From: Betaproteobacteria bacterium
Lineage (GTDB): Bacteria > Pseudomonadota > Gammaproteobacteria > Burkholderiales > SG8-39
Assembly (NCBI GenBank): GCA_005884335.1
Contig: VBCJ01000253.1
Location: 1-12,328 of the forward strand
Length of the DNA: 12,328 nucleotides
Direction of reading: 5' to 3'
The notes beneath the pieces are model-generated. The model was given only the letters and a program-made list of their open reading frames with translations, did not search any database and had not been told where the DNA came from. Each line of letters starts with the position of its first letter. Positions within the stretch are counted from its first letter, which is position 1. The translations under genes and the position numbers were made by a program. This document shows, in pieces, positions 1 through 7,324 of this stretch.

Positions 1-1
1 C

Positions 2-1420
2 AAGCCTGTCACAGCGATCTGCGGGCCGTACGCGATCGGCGCGATCGAGTACGAGCCGACCTCGGTGATGACGAACAAGACGCCGCAGGAGGCGGTACGC
101 GGCTTCGGGCAGTCGCCGACCAATTTCGCGATCGAGCGGGCGATCGACCGCGTCGCGCGCCATCTCGGCATGGACTCGATCGAGCTGCGCAAGAAGAATT
201 TCATCCGCAAAGACCAGTTCCCCTACACCATCGCTAGCGGGTCCACTTACGACTCGGGCGACTACCACGCGGTGCTCGACAAGACTCTTGCGGCGATCGA
301 CTACGCCTCGCTCGTGCGCGCGCGGGACGAGGCGCGGCACTCAGGGCGCCTCGCAGGAATCGGCATCGCGAGCTGCCTCGAGCCCTCGGGCGGCAACTCG
401 GCGTTCGAAGTGCTGATGAACCCGAGGAACGAGAACACGACCTGGATGGACTCCTGCCTGGTGCGCGTCGATCTCTCGGGCTCCATCACCGGCGTCATCA
501 ACAACTCGAGCGCGGGGCAAGGGCACGAGTCGCTGGTATCGACCGTGGTGGGAGAAATCCTCGAGCGCGATCCCGAAACGATCCGCGTGGTGCGAGCCGA
601 TTCCCTCACGGCGCTTCCCTCCAACAGCCCGGTCGGCAGCCGCATGGCGATCATGCTGGGTGGCGCCGCGGCGGGCGCCGCCAAGACGATCAAGGAGACG
701 CTCATCGCCATCGCCGCGCACAACTTCGAATGCTCGCCCGGGGACCTCGAATACAGGGACGGCGGCGTGAGCCTGAAGGGCGCACCGGAGAAGAAGCTGG
801 TCTGGGACCAGCTGGTCGAGATCGCGCACCGGAAATTCCACAAGCTTCCGCCCGGCCTGGAGCCGGGGTTGCAGGCGAAGTTCGTCTGGGAAGTGCCGAC
901 CGGCGGCGCGCTGCCGACTCCGGAGGGTCGTATACAGATCTACCCCTGCTACGCCTTCGAGGCGCACGTCGTTCTGGTCGAGATCGACCCGGACACGGGC
1001 AAGCCCTCGATCCGGAAATACGTGTGCGGCCACGACTGCGGCGTGATGATCAACCCGGACATCGTCCACGGCATGACCTACGGCGGGATCGCGCACGGCA
1101 TAGGCGCGGCGCTCTACGAGAAGTTCGCCTACACCGAGGACGGGCAACTCGCAAGCGGCACCTTCATGGACTATCTGATCCCGAGCGCGATGGAAGTGCC
1201 GGGGCTCGCCATCGTCGATCACTGCACGCCCTCCCCCCTTACGACTTTCGGTCAGAAAGGCTCCGGCGAAGCCGGCTATCTCGGCGCGCCCGCCGCAATC
1301 GCGAATGCGATCAACGACGCGCTTGACCCCCTCGGCGCTTCGATCGACACTCTGCCGATGTCGCATCTCGCGATCTGGAAGGTAATCAGCGAGGCGCGCG
1401 AGAAAGCGGCCCCAACGTGA
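2..1420 (+). CDS. Xanthine dehydrogenase-family molybdopterin-binding subunit (CoxL-like), 5' partial
   Basis: C-terminal 472 residues of a molybdenum hydroxylase large subunit. The reading frame is open to the left edge, so the internal ATG at 65 is not the start. Full-length relatives have about 770-800 residues, so roughly 300 are missing. Visible family marks, numbered from the first codon here: VRGFGQ at 32-37 (substrate/Mo pocket), SAGQGHES around Q173 (the GQGH segment that contacts the molybdopterin-cytosine dinucleotide), CGHDCGVMINPDIVHG, and KGSGEAG with E423 in the position of the catalytic glutamate. Known members hydroxylate CO, purines, nicotinate, isoquinoline or aromatic thioesters, with electrons leaving through FeS and FAD subunits, which must lie upstream. 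The stop overlaps the next start by 4 bases (GTGA), so the genes are probably translationally coupled. The family is clear; the substrate is unknown, but the downstream decarboxylases suggest a ring carboxylic acid. Confidence 0.9.
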   Translation, partial: KPVTAICGPYAIGAIEYEPTSVMTNKTPQEAVRGFGQSPTNFAIERAIDRVARHLGMDSIELRKKNFIRKDQFPYTIASGSTYDSGDYHAVLDKTLAAIDYASLVRARDEARHSGRLAGIGIASCLEPSGGNSAFEVLMNPRNENTTWMDSCLVRVDLSGSITGVINNSSAGQGHESLVSTVVGEILERDPETIRVVRADSLTALPSNSPVGSRMAIMLGGAAAGAAKTIKETLIAIAAHNFECSPGDLEYRDGGVSLKGAPEKKLVWDQLVEIAHRKFHKLPPGLEPGLQAKFVWEVPTGGALPTPEGRIQIYPCYAFEAHVVLVEIDPDTGKPSIRKYVCGHDCGVMINPDIVHGMTYGGIAHGIGAALYEKFAYTEDGQLASGTFMDYLIPSAMEVPGLAIVDHCTPSPLTTFGQKGSGEAGYLGAPAAIANAINDALDPLGASIDTLPMSHLAIWKVISEAREKAAPT

Positions 1421-2427
1421 AAAACATCGTCATCGACGTCCACGCGCACTTCATCCCCAAGCTGCTCTATGAGCGCTACGACGCGAACGCCGCGAAATTT
1501 CCCGGGGTCAAACTGTTGCGGGACGGCAAAGGGACACGCATGCAGTTCCCGGGCGGGGATCCGACGCGGCCGATCTCGCCCAAGCTCTCCGATACTGCCG
1601 ACCGGTGCGCCTGGATGGACAAAAATGGCATCGACCATCAGCTCGTCGGCGGGTGGCTGGACAGCTTCGGCTACGAGCTGCCTTCGGGCGAAGGTCTCGC
1701 CTGGAGCCGCTATTACAACGACTGCCTGCACGAGGAGCTGCGCGAGGAGACACGCTTCACGCCGCTCGCCACCGTGCCGCTGCAGCACGGAGGACTCGCC
1801 GCCGAAGTATTGAGCGAAGCGCTAGACAAAGGCTTCGGCGGAGTGATGATCGGTACTTTGCCGAAAGGCAATGCGGGAAATCTCGACGACCCTACGCTCG
1901 ATGCGTTCTGGCAGGCAGCATCGGACCTGAAGGCGGCGGTATTCATGCACCCGATGTTCCTGTGCGGCGAGCCGCGGCTCGCGGACTACGACCTGGTGAA
2001 CGCGATCGGCCGGCTCGCCGACACTTCGATCGCGGTGTCGAGGCTCCTCTTCTCCGGGCACCTCCTGAAATTTCCGGGCATGAAATTCGTGATCTCGCAC
2101 GGCGGGGCTGCTCTGCCCTATGCGCTCGGGCGCCTCGCGCGCAACCACGCCAATTCGCAGGGCAAGTACGCCGATCCGCGCAAGGGTTTCGAGGCGATGT
2201 ACTTCGATTCCTGCGTGTTCGATGCGGATTCGCTCGAATACCTGGCGAGAAAAGCGAGTCCCGCGCGCATCATGCTCGGCTCGGATCAACCCTTCCCGAT
2301 CGGCGATCCCGAACCGAGGAAAGTCGTCGAAGGCGCAGCCTTCAACGAAGGGCAAAAGAAAGGCATACTCGGCGAAACGGCACAGACCGTGTTCCGGGTG
2401 CGGGCCGACTGCTGGTGCCCGCGTTGA
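1417..2427 (+). CDS. Amidohydrolase family 2 protein, ACMSD-like metal-dependent decarboxylase/hydrolase
   Basis: 336-residue TIM-barrel amidohydrolase of the ACMSD / gamma-resorcylate decarboxylase / LigW group. The metal set is complete: IDVHAHF gives H9 and H11, FMHP gives H178, SHGG gives H228 and LGSDQPF gives D290. The same order and near-identical spacing occur in bacterial ACMSD (alpha-amino-beta-carboxymuconate semialdehyde decarboxylase). Members either decarboxylate aromatic or muconate-type acids or hydrolyse lactone or amide rings; sequence alone does not separate these. The GTG start overlaps the preceding stop by 4 bases and gives the expected N-terminus, in which the first metal motif follows almost immediately. 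The C-terminal tail (CWCPR) is unusual but there is no sign of a frameshift. It sits between a molybdenum hydroxylase and a solute receptor followed by ubiD, so a step in ring-acid catabolism is the likely role. It is probably cytoplasmic, with no signal peptide. Confidence 0.88.
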   Translation: MKNIVIDVHAHFIPKLLYERYDANAAKFPGVKLLRDGKGTRMQFPGGDPTRPISPKLSDTADRCAWMDKNGIDHQLVGGWLDSFGYELPSGEGLAWSRYYNDCLHEELREETRFTPLATVPLQHGGLAAEVLSEALDKGFGGVMIGTLPKGNAGNLDDPTLDAFWQAASDLKAAVFMHPMFLCGEPRLADYDLVNAIGRLADTSIAVSRLLFSGHLLKFPGMKFVISHGGAALPYALGRLARNHANSQGKYADPRKGFEAMYFDSCVFDADSLEYLARKASPARIMLGSDQPFPIGDPEPRKVVEGAAFNEGQKKGILGETAQTVFRVRADCWCPR

Positions 2428-2449
2428 CGGGATCGAGGAGGAATCCGAC

Positions 2450-3436
2450 ATGACAATCAGCGAGGATCGAAACCGGCGCCCGCTCGTGTGGCGCACGCTA
2501 GCGCTCCTGGCGTGCCTGGGCGGGACGGGCGCGTTTGCGCAATATCCTTCGCAGCCGGTCAAGATGCTCCTCCCCTACGCGGCGGGCGGCGTGGCCGACA
2601 TCACGGCGCGCGTGCTGGCGCAGAGGCTCTCGCAGACGCTCGGCCAGCAGCTCATCATCGACAACCGGCCGAGCGCCGGCCAGATCGTCGCCACGGAGGC
2701 GGCGATGAGGGCCGAGCCCGACGGCTATACGCTCCTGTGGCTCAACCAGGGGCACGCGGTGAGCGTGTCGCTCTTCAAGTCGCTGCCCTACGATCCCGTA
2801 CGCGATTTCGCGCCGATCTCGACCGTCGGTTTCTTCGGGCTCGCGCTGCTCGTGAATTCCGACTCGCCCTACAGGTCGCTCAGGGAATTCATCGCCGCCG
2901 CCAAGGCGAGCCCCGGCAGGTTCAACGTCGGCACGACCAGCATCGGCGGCACCCAGTTCATCGCCGTTGAGCTGTTCAAATCGATGGCGGGGCTGGAATT
3001 CCAGACCGTGCCGTTCAAGGCGACCCCCGCCATCATCACCGCGGTGAAAGGCAAGGACCTGGACGGCATGGTCGAGATCCTCGCGCCCGTCATCCCGCAC
3101 ATCAAGAGCGGGAGCCTGAGGGCGCTCGGCGTGACTTTCGATCACCGCTTTGCCGGATTGCCCGAGGTGCCGACCCTCGCCGAGGCCGGCGTTCCGGGTT
3201 ACGAGGCGTCCGCGTGGAACGGCGTCGCCGCGCCGGCCAGGACGCCGCGAGCGGTGATCGAACGCCTGAACAAGGAAATCCACGCCGCCGTGGCCGCGCC
3301 CGAAGTGAGGCAGCGCCTCCTGGACCTGGGCGTCGACGCGCGCGCGAGCTCACCCGAAGCCATGCGCGAGCTGCTCGTCTCGGAGACCGCCAAGTGGAAA
3401 GCGCTCGTGGAACGCGCGAAAATCGAGAAGCAATGA
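2450..3436 (+). CDS. Bug-family tripartite tricarboxylate transporter substrate-binding protein
   Basis: 328-residue periplasmic solute receptor of the TctC/Bug family, which binds carboxylic acids. A twin-basic N-terminus and hydrophobic stretch (residues about 12-28) end in GAFA/Q, giving a signal peptide cut near residue 30. Family marks after the cut: YPSQPVKMLLPYAAGG (first ligand-binding loop), LGQQLIIDNRPSAG, DGYTLLW, YDPVRDFAPIS, the FNVGTTSIGGTQF segment (usual form: YGSxGxGS) and LPEVPTLAEAGVPGYEAS. Start: the frame is open further upstream inside the amidohydrolase gene, but ATG 2450 follows GAGGAGGAA (2435-2443) and places the signal peptide correctly. It lies 22 bases after the amidohydrolase, and its stop overlaps the ubiD start by 4 bases. 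No TctA/TctB membrane subunits are visible; orphan receptors are common in this family. It probably delivers the acid handled by the neighbouring enzymes. Confidence 0.93.
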   Translation: MTISEDRNRRPLVWRTLALLACLGGTGAFAQYPSQPVKMLLPYAAGGVADITARVLAQRLSQTLGQQLIIDNRPSAGQIVATEAAMRAEPDGYTLLWLNQGHAVSVSLFKSLPYDPVRDFAPISTVGFFGLALLVNSDSPYRSLREFIAAAKASPGRFNVGTTSIGGTQFIAVELFKSMAGLEFQTVPFKATPAIITAVKGKDLDGMVEILAPVIPHIKSGSLRALGVTFDHRFAGLPEVPTLAEAGVPGYEASAWNGVAAPARTPRAVIERLNKEIHAAVAAPEVRQRLLDLGVDARASSPEAMRELLVSETAKWKALVERAKIEKQ

Positions 3437-5088
3437 ACCTGCCCCGCACCGAAACGCCGCTCGCGACCGATGCGACGCGCGGCTACCGCGACCTTCACGA
3501 GCACCTGGAAGAGCTGAAGAAACGAGGCTTGCTGCTCACGATCGCGCGGCCGGTCGACAAGGACTCGGAGCTGCATCCGCTGGTGCGCTGGCAGTTCGTC
3601 GGGGGGATGGACGAGGCCGAGCGCAAGGCCTTTCTCTTTACGAACATCACCGACGGCCGCGGCCGCAAGTACGACATCCCGGTCGTGGTCGGCGCGATCG
3701 CGGCTAACCGCGCGATCTACTCGGCCGGCATGGGCGCCCCCTTGAGCGAAATCCAGGGGAAGTGGGATCACGCGATCGCTCATCCCATCGCACCGCGCGA
3801 GCTCGAGCGCGCCGCCTGCCATGAGATCGTGCACGAGGGCGAAGCGCTGCGGGGCGAGGGCAAAGGCCTCGACCGCCTGCCGATCCCGATCTCGACACCG
3901 GGCTTCGATTCCGCGCCGACGCTCACCGCGACCAACGTCATCACGCGCGACCCCGAGACGGGCGTGCAGAACATGGGGACTTACCGCGCCGCGCTCAAAT
4001 CGTCCGATCGCCTGGTGGTGCGCATGGCGACGCGCGCCGGCGGCGCGGGCGGGTACCTCCACTACGTGAAATACCAGAAGCTCGGAAAAAAAACGATGCC
4101 ATGCGCGATCGTGCTCGGTTGCCCGCCCTATGTCGCCTTCATGGGGCCGCAGAAGCTGCCGGTCGGCGTGGACGAGTTCACCGTCGCCGGCGGCCTGGCC
4201 GGAGCGCCGATCAACGTCGTGCGCGCGAAGACCGTCGACCTGCTGGTTCCGGCCGAGAGCGAGATCGTGATCGAAGGCCTGATCGACACGGAGTACTGCG
4301 AGCCCGAAGCGCCTTTCGGCGAATCGCACGGACACGTCGCGCTCGAAGAGTACAACATGCCGATGCGCGTGACCGCGATCACGCAGCGCAGGAACCCGAT
4401 CATTCCGTCGTACATCAGCCAGGTGACGCCCTCGGAGTCGAGCGTCATCAAGCGCGTCGCCTATGAGCCGCTGTACCTCGCGCACTTGCGCGAGGCGCTG
4501 GGCATCCGCGCAGTGAAGCGCGTTTCACTGCACGAGCCGCTCACGGGGCTGCTACGCGTCCAGGTGATCACGCTGGAGAAGGGCACGCCGCGCACGGAGG
4601 TCTGGCGCGCCCTCTACGGCGCCGCCTACTTCAAGGCCGACATGGGCAAGATCACCATCGCTGTGAACGACGATATCGATCCGGACAACGCGGATGCGAT
4701 TTTCTGGGCGATGGCCTACCGCATGAATCCGGTCGAGGACGTGCGCACGCTGCCCCATCGCGGCCAGGGCCACGGCCCCAAGCGCGAGCACGGGCAGGAG
4801 GAGGACTCGACACTGCTCATGGACGCCACGATGAAAGGCGACATGCCGCCGCTCGCGCTGCCGAAGAAGGAGTACATGGAGCGCGCCATGAAGATCTGGG
4901 AGGAGCTCGGCCTGCCGAAGCTCCGCCCGCAGGCGCCCTGGTTCGGCTATTCGCTCGGCGACTGGCTGCCGCAGTGGGACGAAGCGGCGAAGCGCGCCGT
5001 CGAAGGCCGTTACATCGAGAACGGCCGTGTCAGCGAGAAACAGCGCAAAAAAGGCGTCAAGCCCGAGACCAAGTTCAGGCCGGAATAA
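3433..5088 (+). CDS. UbiD-family prenyl-FMN-dependent decarboxylase
   Basis: 551-residue UbiD-fold (de)carboxylase. The family's catalytic set is present: NMGTYR gives N180 and R185, and EAPFGES gives E292 and E297, matching the Asn-5-Arg and Glu-5-Glu spacing of the Fdc1/UbiD active site (N168/R173 and E277/E282 in Aspergillus Fdc1). These residues bind prenylated FMN and Mn/K and act in decarboxylation. The enzyme therefore needs the product of a UbiX-type prenyltransferase, which is not encoded in the window. The start ATG 3433 overlaps the receptor stop (ATGA) and is preceded by GAGAAG; starts further upstream would lie deep inside the receptor gene. Relatives decarboxylate 4-hydroxybenzoate, vanillate, protocatechuate, gallate or (hetero)aryl acids, or carboxylate phenylphosphate. 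The length is slightly above E. coli UbiD (about 497). The operon context favours catabolism rather than ubiquinone synthesis. It is the last gene of the operon, and a small hairpin spans its stop. Confidence 0.92.
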   Translation: MNLPRTETPLATDATRGYRDLHEHLEELKKRGLLLTIARPVDKDSELHPLVRWQFVGGMDEAERKAFLFTNITDGRGRKYDIPVVVGAIAANRAIYSAGMGAPLSEIQGKWDHAIAHPIAPRELERAACHEIVHEGEALRGEGKGLDRLPIPISTPGFDSAPTLTATNVITRDPETGVQNMGTYRAALKSSDRLVVRMATRAGGAGGYLHYVKYQKLGKKTMPCAIVLGCPPYVAFMGPQKLPVGVDEFTVAGGLAGAPINVVRAKTVDLLVPAESEIVIEGLIDTEYCEPEAPFGESHGHVALEEYNMPMRVTAITQRRNPIIPSYISQVTPSESSVIKRVAYEPLYLAHLREALGIRAVKRVSLHEPLTGLLRVQVITLEKGTPRTEVWRALYGAAYFKADMGKITIAVNDDIDPDNADAIFWAMAYRMNPVEDVRTLPHRGQGHGPKREHGQEEDSTLLMDATMKGDMPPLALPKKEYMERAMKIWEELGLPKLRPQAPWFGYSLGDWLPQWDEAAKRAVEGRYIENGRVSEKQRKKGVKPETKFRPE

Positions 5089-5096
5089 TATTCCGG
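5080..5096 (+). repeat. 17-nt inverted repeat spanning the ubiD-family stop codon
   Basis: CCGGAATA (5080-5087) and TATTCCGG (5089-5096) are perfect inverted repeats around one central base. As RNA this would fold as a 6-bp CCGGAA/TTCCGG stem with loop TAATA, and the stop codon TAA lies in the structure. No T-run follows, so it is not a standard intrinsic terminator. It may protect the 3' end of the operon mRNA or be a weak terminator. Confidence 0.45.
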
Positions 5097-5314
5097 CGTC
5101 CCCGACGCATTCCCGCTAACCGGACGCTGCCGCGGAATCGGTAGCGGCCGCCCGCTTCCCTCTACCCGGTGTAAATATTCCACAGCAATGCGGTGGAAGA
5201 CTTAACAGCGCCTGTCCCCGCCCGAAGCCTAAGCTGGTAGCCGTGCAAATGAAACTTTGCATGGGCCGGCGGCAAGCCGGGAGTAATGACGACACTACTC
5301 AGTGGAGAATGCAA
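5089..5314. other. 226-bp intergenic region with several short inverted repeats
   Basis: No gene is supported here. The left half is GC-rich and holds an imperfect repeat (CCGCTAACCG near 5113-5122 against CGGTAGCGG near 5140-5148). An AT-rich TAAATATT at 5172-5179 is the only weak -10-like stretch; no matching -35 was found. From 5178 to 5300 there are four consecutive short hairpins, described separately as a possible structured leader. Confidence 0.6.
5178..5300 (+). promoter_or_regulatory. Candidate structured mRNA leader of the 61-residue gene
   Basis: Four small inverted repeats follow one another: TTCCAC/GTGGAA (5178-5183 with 5193-5198), TGCAAA/TTTGCA (5244-5249 with 5256-5261), CCGGC/GCCGG with loop GGCAA (5266-5270 with 5276-5280) and GAGTA/TACTC (5281-5285 with 5296-5300). 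The last ends 3 bases before the ribosome binding site GGAGA at 5304-5308. I compared by eye with GEMM, cobalamin, SAH and ykkC-type riboswitch consensus features and recognised none. The order and spacing suggest a folded leader, but this is inference from base pairing only. Confidence 0.35.
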
Positions 5315-5500
5315 ATGGCATCCAACATTCGAATAGCGGTGGATGAGACAGCACGAGGCCTGACCATTCGGTGGCTCGAGACAGGTCTGGAACGCCACGT
5401 ATGGGTGGATCAGTGGGCGTTCGAGCAGTTTCTCGCATCCGGTGAAACGATTTATCTCGACACGCCAGCCGTCGCGACAGAAAGCCGCGCGGTCGAGTAA
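5315..5500 (+). CDS. Small protein of unknown function (61 residues)
   Basis: I do not recognise this protein. ATG 5315 is chosen because GGAGA at 5304-5308 sits 6 bases before it. Earlier in-frame starts (GTG 5243, ATG 5249, 5261, 5309) lack a well-placed site, and the region before 5300 looks structured rather than coding. The product is soluble and mildly acidic, with no signal peptide, membrane segment or cysteine. It reads as a compact alternating pattern (IRIAVDETARGLTIRWLE) with three tryptophans between residues 20 and 34, followed by FEQFLASGETIYLD and a polar tail. This would suit a small beta fold. The next gene, a heme peroxidase-like protein, starts 74 bases downstream on the same strand, so the two could share a transcript. 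Codon use looks coding, but a spurious frame cannot be excluded. Confidence 0.55.
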   Translation: MASNIRIAVDETARGLTIRWLETGLERHVWVDQWAFEQFLASGETIYLDTPAVATESRAVE

Positions 5501-5548
5501 GTAGAGGCAGGCAGTAGTCTCACCCGGCCGCTGACGATGATGTGGAGG

Positions 5549-5558
5549 GTGTCGACAC
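5549..5558. promoter_or_regulatory. Perfect 10-bp palindrome upstream of the heme peroxidase-like gene
   Basis: GTGTCGACAC is an exact palindrome, extended by AGG on the left and CCT on the right with one unpaired base. It ends 4 bases before the AGGGAG ribosome binding site (5563-5568) of the gene starting at 5575. The position suits an operator or a translational control element. No regulator can be assigned. Confidence 0.3.
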
Positions 5559-5574
5559 ACCTAGGGAGATGACC

Positions 5575-7089
5575 ATGAGGACGAGCGTAACCGCAATCAG
5601 CCTGGCTCTGTCGTTCCTGTCCGTAGCGCCGGTGAATTTGCTGGCCGATGATCGTCAGGGCGAAGTGACGTTTCCGGAGCATCTGCGGCAGCTGCCCAAC
5701 GGTCTGCCCTTTCCCAACCCGAGCGGCTTCGCTTCGACCTTCAGCACCGCCGGGTACATCGAGCTCGGCAACGAGTTCTTCCAGGACCTCGGCGCGAACG
5801 GCCGCCGCTGCGTGAGCTGCCACCTGCCGAGCGCCGGGTGGACGATCGTGCCCTCGCAAGTGCAGGCGATCTTCGAACGGACGCTCGGGGGCGTGATCGA
5901 CGACGCGCTCGGCCTGGGCGCGATCTTCAGAACAAACGACGGTTCGAACTCCCCTGCGGCCGACGTATCCACCTTCGCCGCGCGCCGCAGCGCCTACAGC
6001 ATGCTGCTCACGAAGGGCCTCATTCGCGTCGGCATCGGGGTGCCGGCCAGCGCGGACTTCGAGCTCGTCGCGGTCGATGATCCGTATCACTTTGCGAGCG
6101 CCGCGGAACTGTCGCTCTTCCGCCGCCCGCTTCCTACGACGAACCTGCAGTTCCTGAGCACCGTCATGTGGGACGGCCGCGAGACCTTCGGCGGAACCGA
6201 CCAGTGCAACATCGCAGCCGAGGGCGGCAAGTGCTTCGCGTCGATCCACTTCGACCTGGCGGACCAATCGAACGGGGCGACGCAGGGCCACGCGCAGGCT
6301 CCGAATCCGATCTCGAGCGCGCAGCGCGAGGCCATCGTTGCCTTCGAGACCGCGCTCGCCACGGCGCAGGTGTGGGATGAAAGTGCCGAGCGCCTGCAAG
6401 CCGCCGACGCCAAGGGAGGACCCGAGGCGATCTTCGACCAGACCTTCTACTACGGCATCAACGACGACCTCGGCGACTATCAGACGCATGCACCGTTCAC
6501 CCCGAACGTGTTCAACATCTTCGATGCGTGGCGCGACCTCCCGGGAGGCGGCAGTACCAACGAAGCGCGGCGCGCAGTCGCCCGCGGCCAAGCGACCTTC
6601 AACTCGAAAGCGTTCACGATCACCGGCGTCGCGGGTCTGAACTTCAACAGTCCCTTCAATCCGCCGCTGCCCGCGTCCTTTCCGGGGACCTGCACGACCT
6701 GCCACGACGCTCCGAACTCGGGCAACCACTCGATCGTGGCGCCGCTCAACATCGGCCTCGTGGATGCATCGCGCCGCACCCCGGACATGCCTCTGTACAC
6801 GCTGCAGGAGAAGTGCGTGGCCTTAAGCGACGGCACCAAGGTCGCGGGGCCGAGTTGCCCGGCCCAGACGGTCACCGACCCCGGCCGAGCGCTGATCTCC
6901 GGCAAGTTCGCCGACATCGGCAAGTTTAAAGGCCCGATCCTCCGCGGTCTCGCTGCGCGCGCCCCCTACTTCCACAACGGGTCCGCCGCGGATCTTGGCG
7001 CGGTCATCGATTTCTACAACGAGCGCTTCGGCGCGGGCATCGCGGGCAGGGAAAAGGAGGACCTGATCGCGTTCCTGCGCGCGCTGTAA
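5575..7089 (+). CDS. Exported di-heme cytochrome c peroxidase/MauG-like protein
   Basis: 504-residue exported protein with two heme c sites, CVSCH at 79-83 and CTTCH at 373-377. The N-terminus MRTSVTAISLALSFLSV...LLADD is a signal peptide, so the protein is periplasmic. ATG 5575 follows AGGGAG by 6 bases and starts exactly at the signal peptide; the earlier GTG 5542 and ATG 5569 fit less well. The C-terminal segment GKFKGPILRGLAARAPYFHNGSA (about 451-471, with H467) is typical of the bacterial di-heme peroxidase/MauG superfamily. MWDGRE in the middle also recurs in that family. Known members reduce peroxide with cytochrome c or oxidise protein or small-molecule substrates through a high-valent heme. 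This protein is longer than classic CcpA (about 320-340), with about 290 residues between the two heme motifs, so it belongs to a long subgroup and peroxidase activity is not assured. The substrate is unknown. Confidence 0.85.
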   Translation: MRTSVTAISLALSFLSVAPVNLLADDRQGEVTFPEHLRQLPNGLPFPNPSGFASTFSTAGYIELGNEFFQDLGANGRRCVSCHLPSAGWTIVPSQVQAIFERTLGGVIDDALGLGAIFRTNDGSNSPAADVSTFAARRSAYSMLLTKGLIRVGIGVPASADFELVAVDDPYHFASAAELSLFRRPLPTTNLQFLSTVMWDGRETFGGTDQCNIAAEGGKCFASIHFDLADQSNGATQGHAQAPNPISSAQREAIVAFETALATAQVWDESAERLQAADAKGGPEAIFDQTFYYGINDDLGDYQTHAPFTPNVFNIFDAWRDLPGGGSTNEARRAVARGQATFNSKAFTITGVAGLNFNSPFNPPLPASFPGTCTTCHDAPNSGNHSIVAPLNIGLVDASRRTPDMPLYTLQEKCVALSDGTKVAGPSCPAQTVTDPGRALISGKFADIGKFKGPILRGLAARAPYFHNGSAADLGAVIDFYNERFGAGIAGREKEDLIAFLRAL

Positions 7090-7123
7090 GCAGTACGAAA
7101 CGATTTCAGAAACGCTTTTCGAT

Positions 7124-7192
7124 TACCGGGGTGGTGGGCTTCTAGCCTTTGTGGGAGGGCTGGCTATTCATGGGTGCGCCACCACCCCGGTA
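7124..7192. repeat. 14-bp perfect inverted repeat with 41-nt spacer
   Basis: TACCGGGGTGGTGG (7124-7137) is exactly repeated in inverse as CCACCACCCCGGTA (7179-7192). The spacer holds a smaller pair, TAGCC (7143-7147) with GGCTA (7162-7166), so the RNA could form a long two-step hairpin 34 bases after the heme peroxidase-like gene. No T-run follows on either side, which argues against a simple intrinsic terminator. Alternatives are a 3'-end stabilising structure, a small non-coding RNA or a short repeat element. Confidence 0.6.
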
Positions 7193-7295
7193 CCGCTCAC
7201 GAGCGCTGCCTGAGGAAACATCCGCCTCGGCTGCAGTCGCCGAGATCTTTCGGCGGTCTTCGAATCGCACAGCAGCAGGCCGACCCCGATGGGTG

Positions 7296-7324
7296 TTGAC
7301 GGTTCACCCGCCGGCGCGTATACG
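7296..7324 (+). promoter_or_regulatory. Sigma70-type promoter for the exported cupin gene
   Basis: TTGACG (7296-7301, 5 of 6 matches to the -35 consensus) and TATACG (7319-7324, 4 of 6 to the -10 consensus) are separated by exactly 17 bases. A transcript would start near 7331, giving a leader of about 20 bases that keeps the AAGGGGG ribosome binding site (7338-7344). The position supports a separate transcription unit for the two cupins and perhaps the propeller gene. Confidence 0.5.

Noticed and set aside
2120..2449. In-frame N-terminal extension of the Bug receptor into the amidohydrolase gene
   Set aside because: ATG 2450 has a strong ribosome binding site and places the signal peptide at the N-terminus; the extension would bury it.
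3199..4485. 428-codon open frame on the - strand opposite the ubiD-family gene
   Set aside because: Antisense mirror of a well-supported enzyme gene; no recognisable motifs and it straddles two + strand genes.
5162..5560. 132-codon - strand frame covering the leader and the small gene
   Set aside because: Low-complexity composition without family features; the + strand frame has the ribosome binding site and a better coding pattern.
7124..7192. Miniature insertion element with terminal inverted repeats
   Set aside because: No flanking target duplication was found and only one copy is in the window, so a mobile origin is not supported here.
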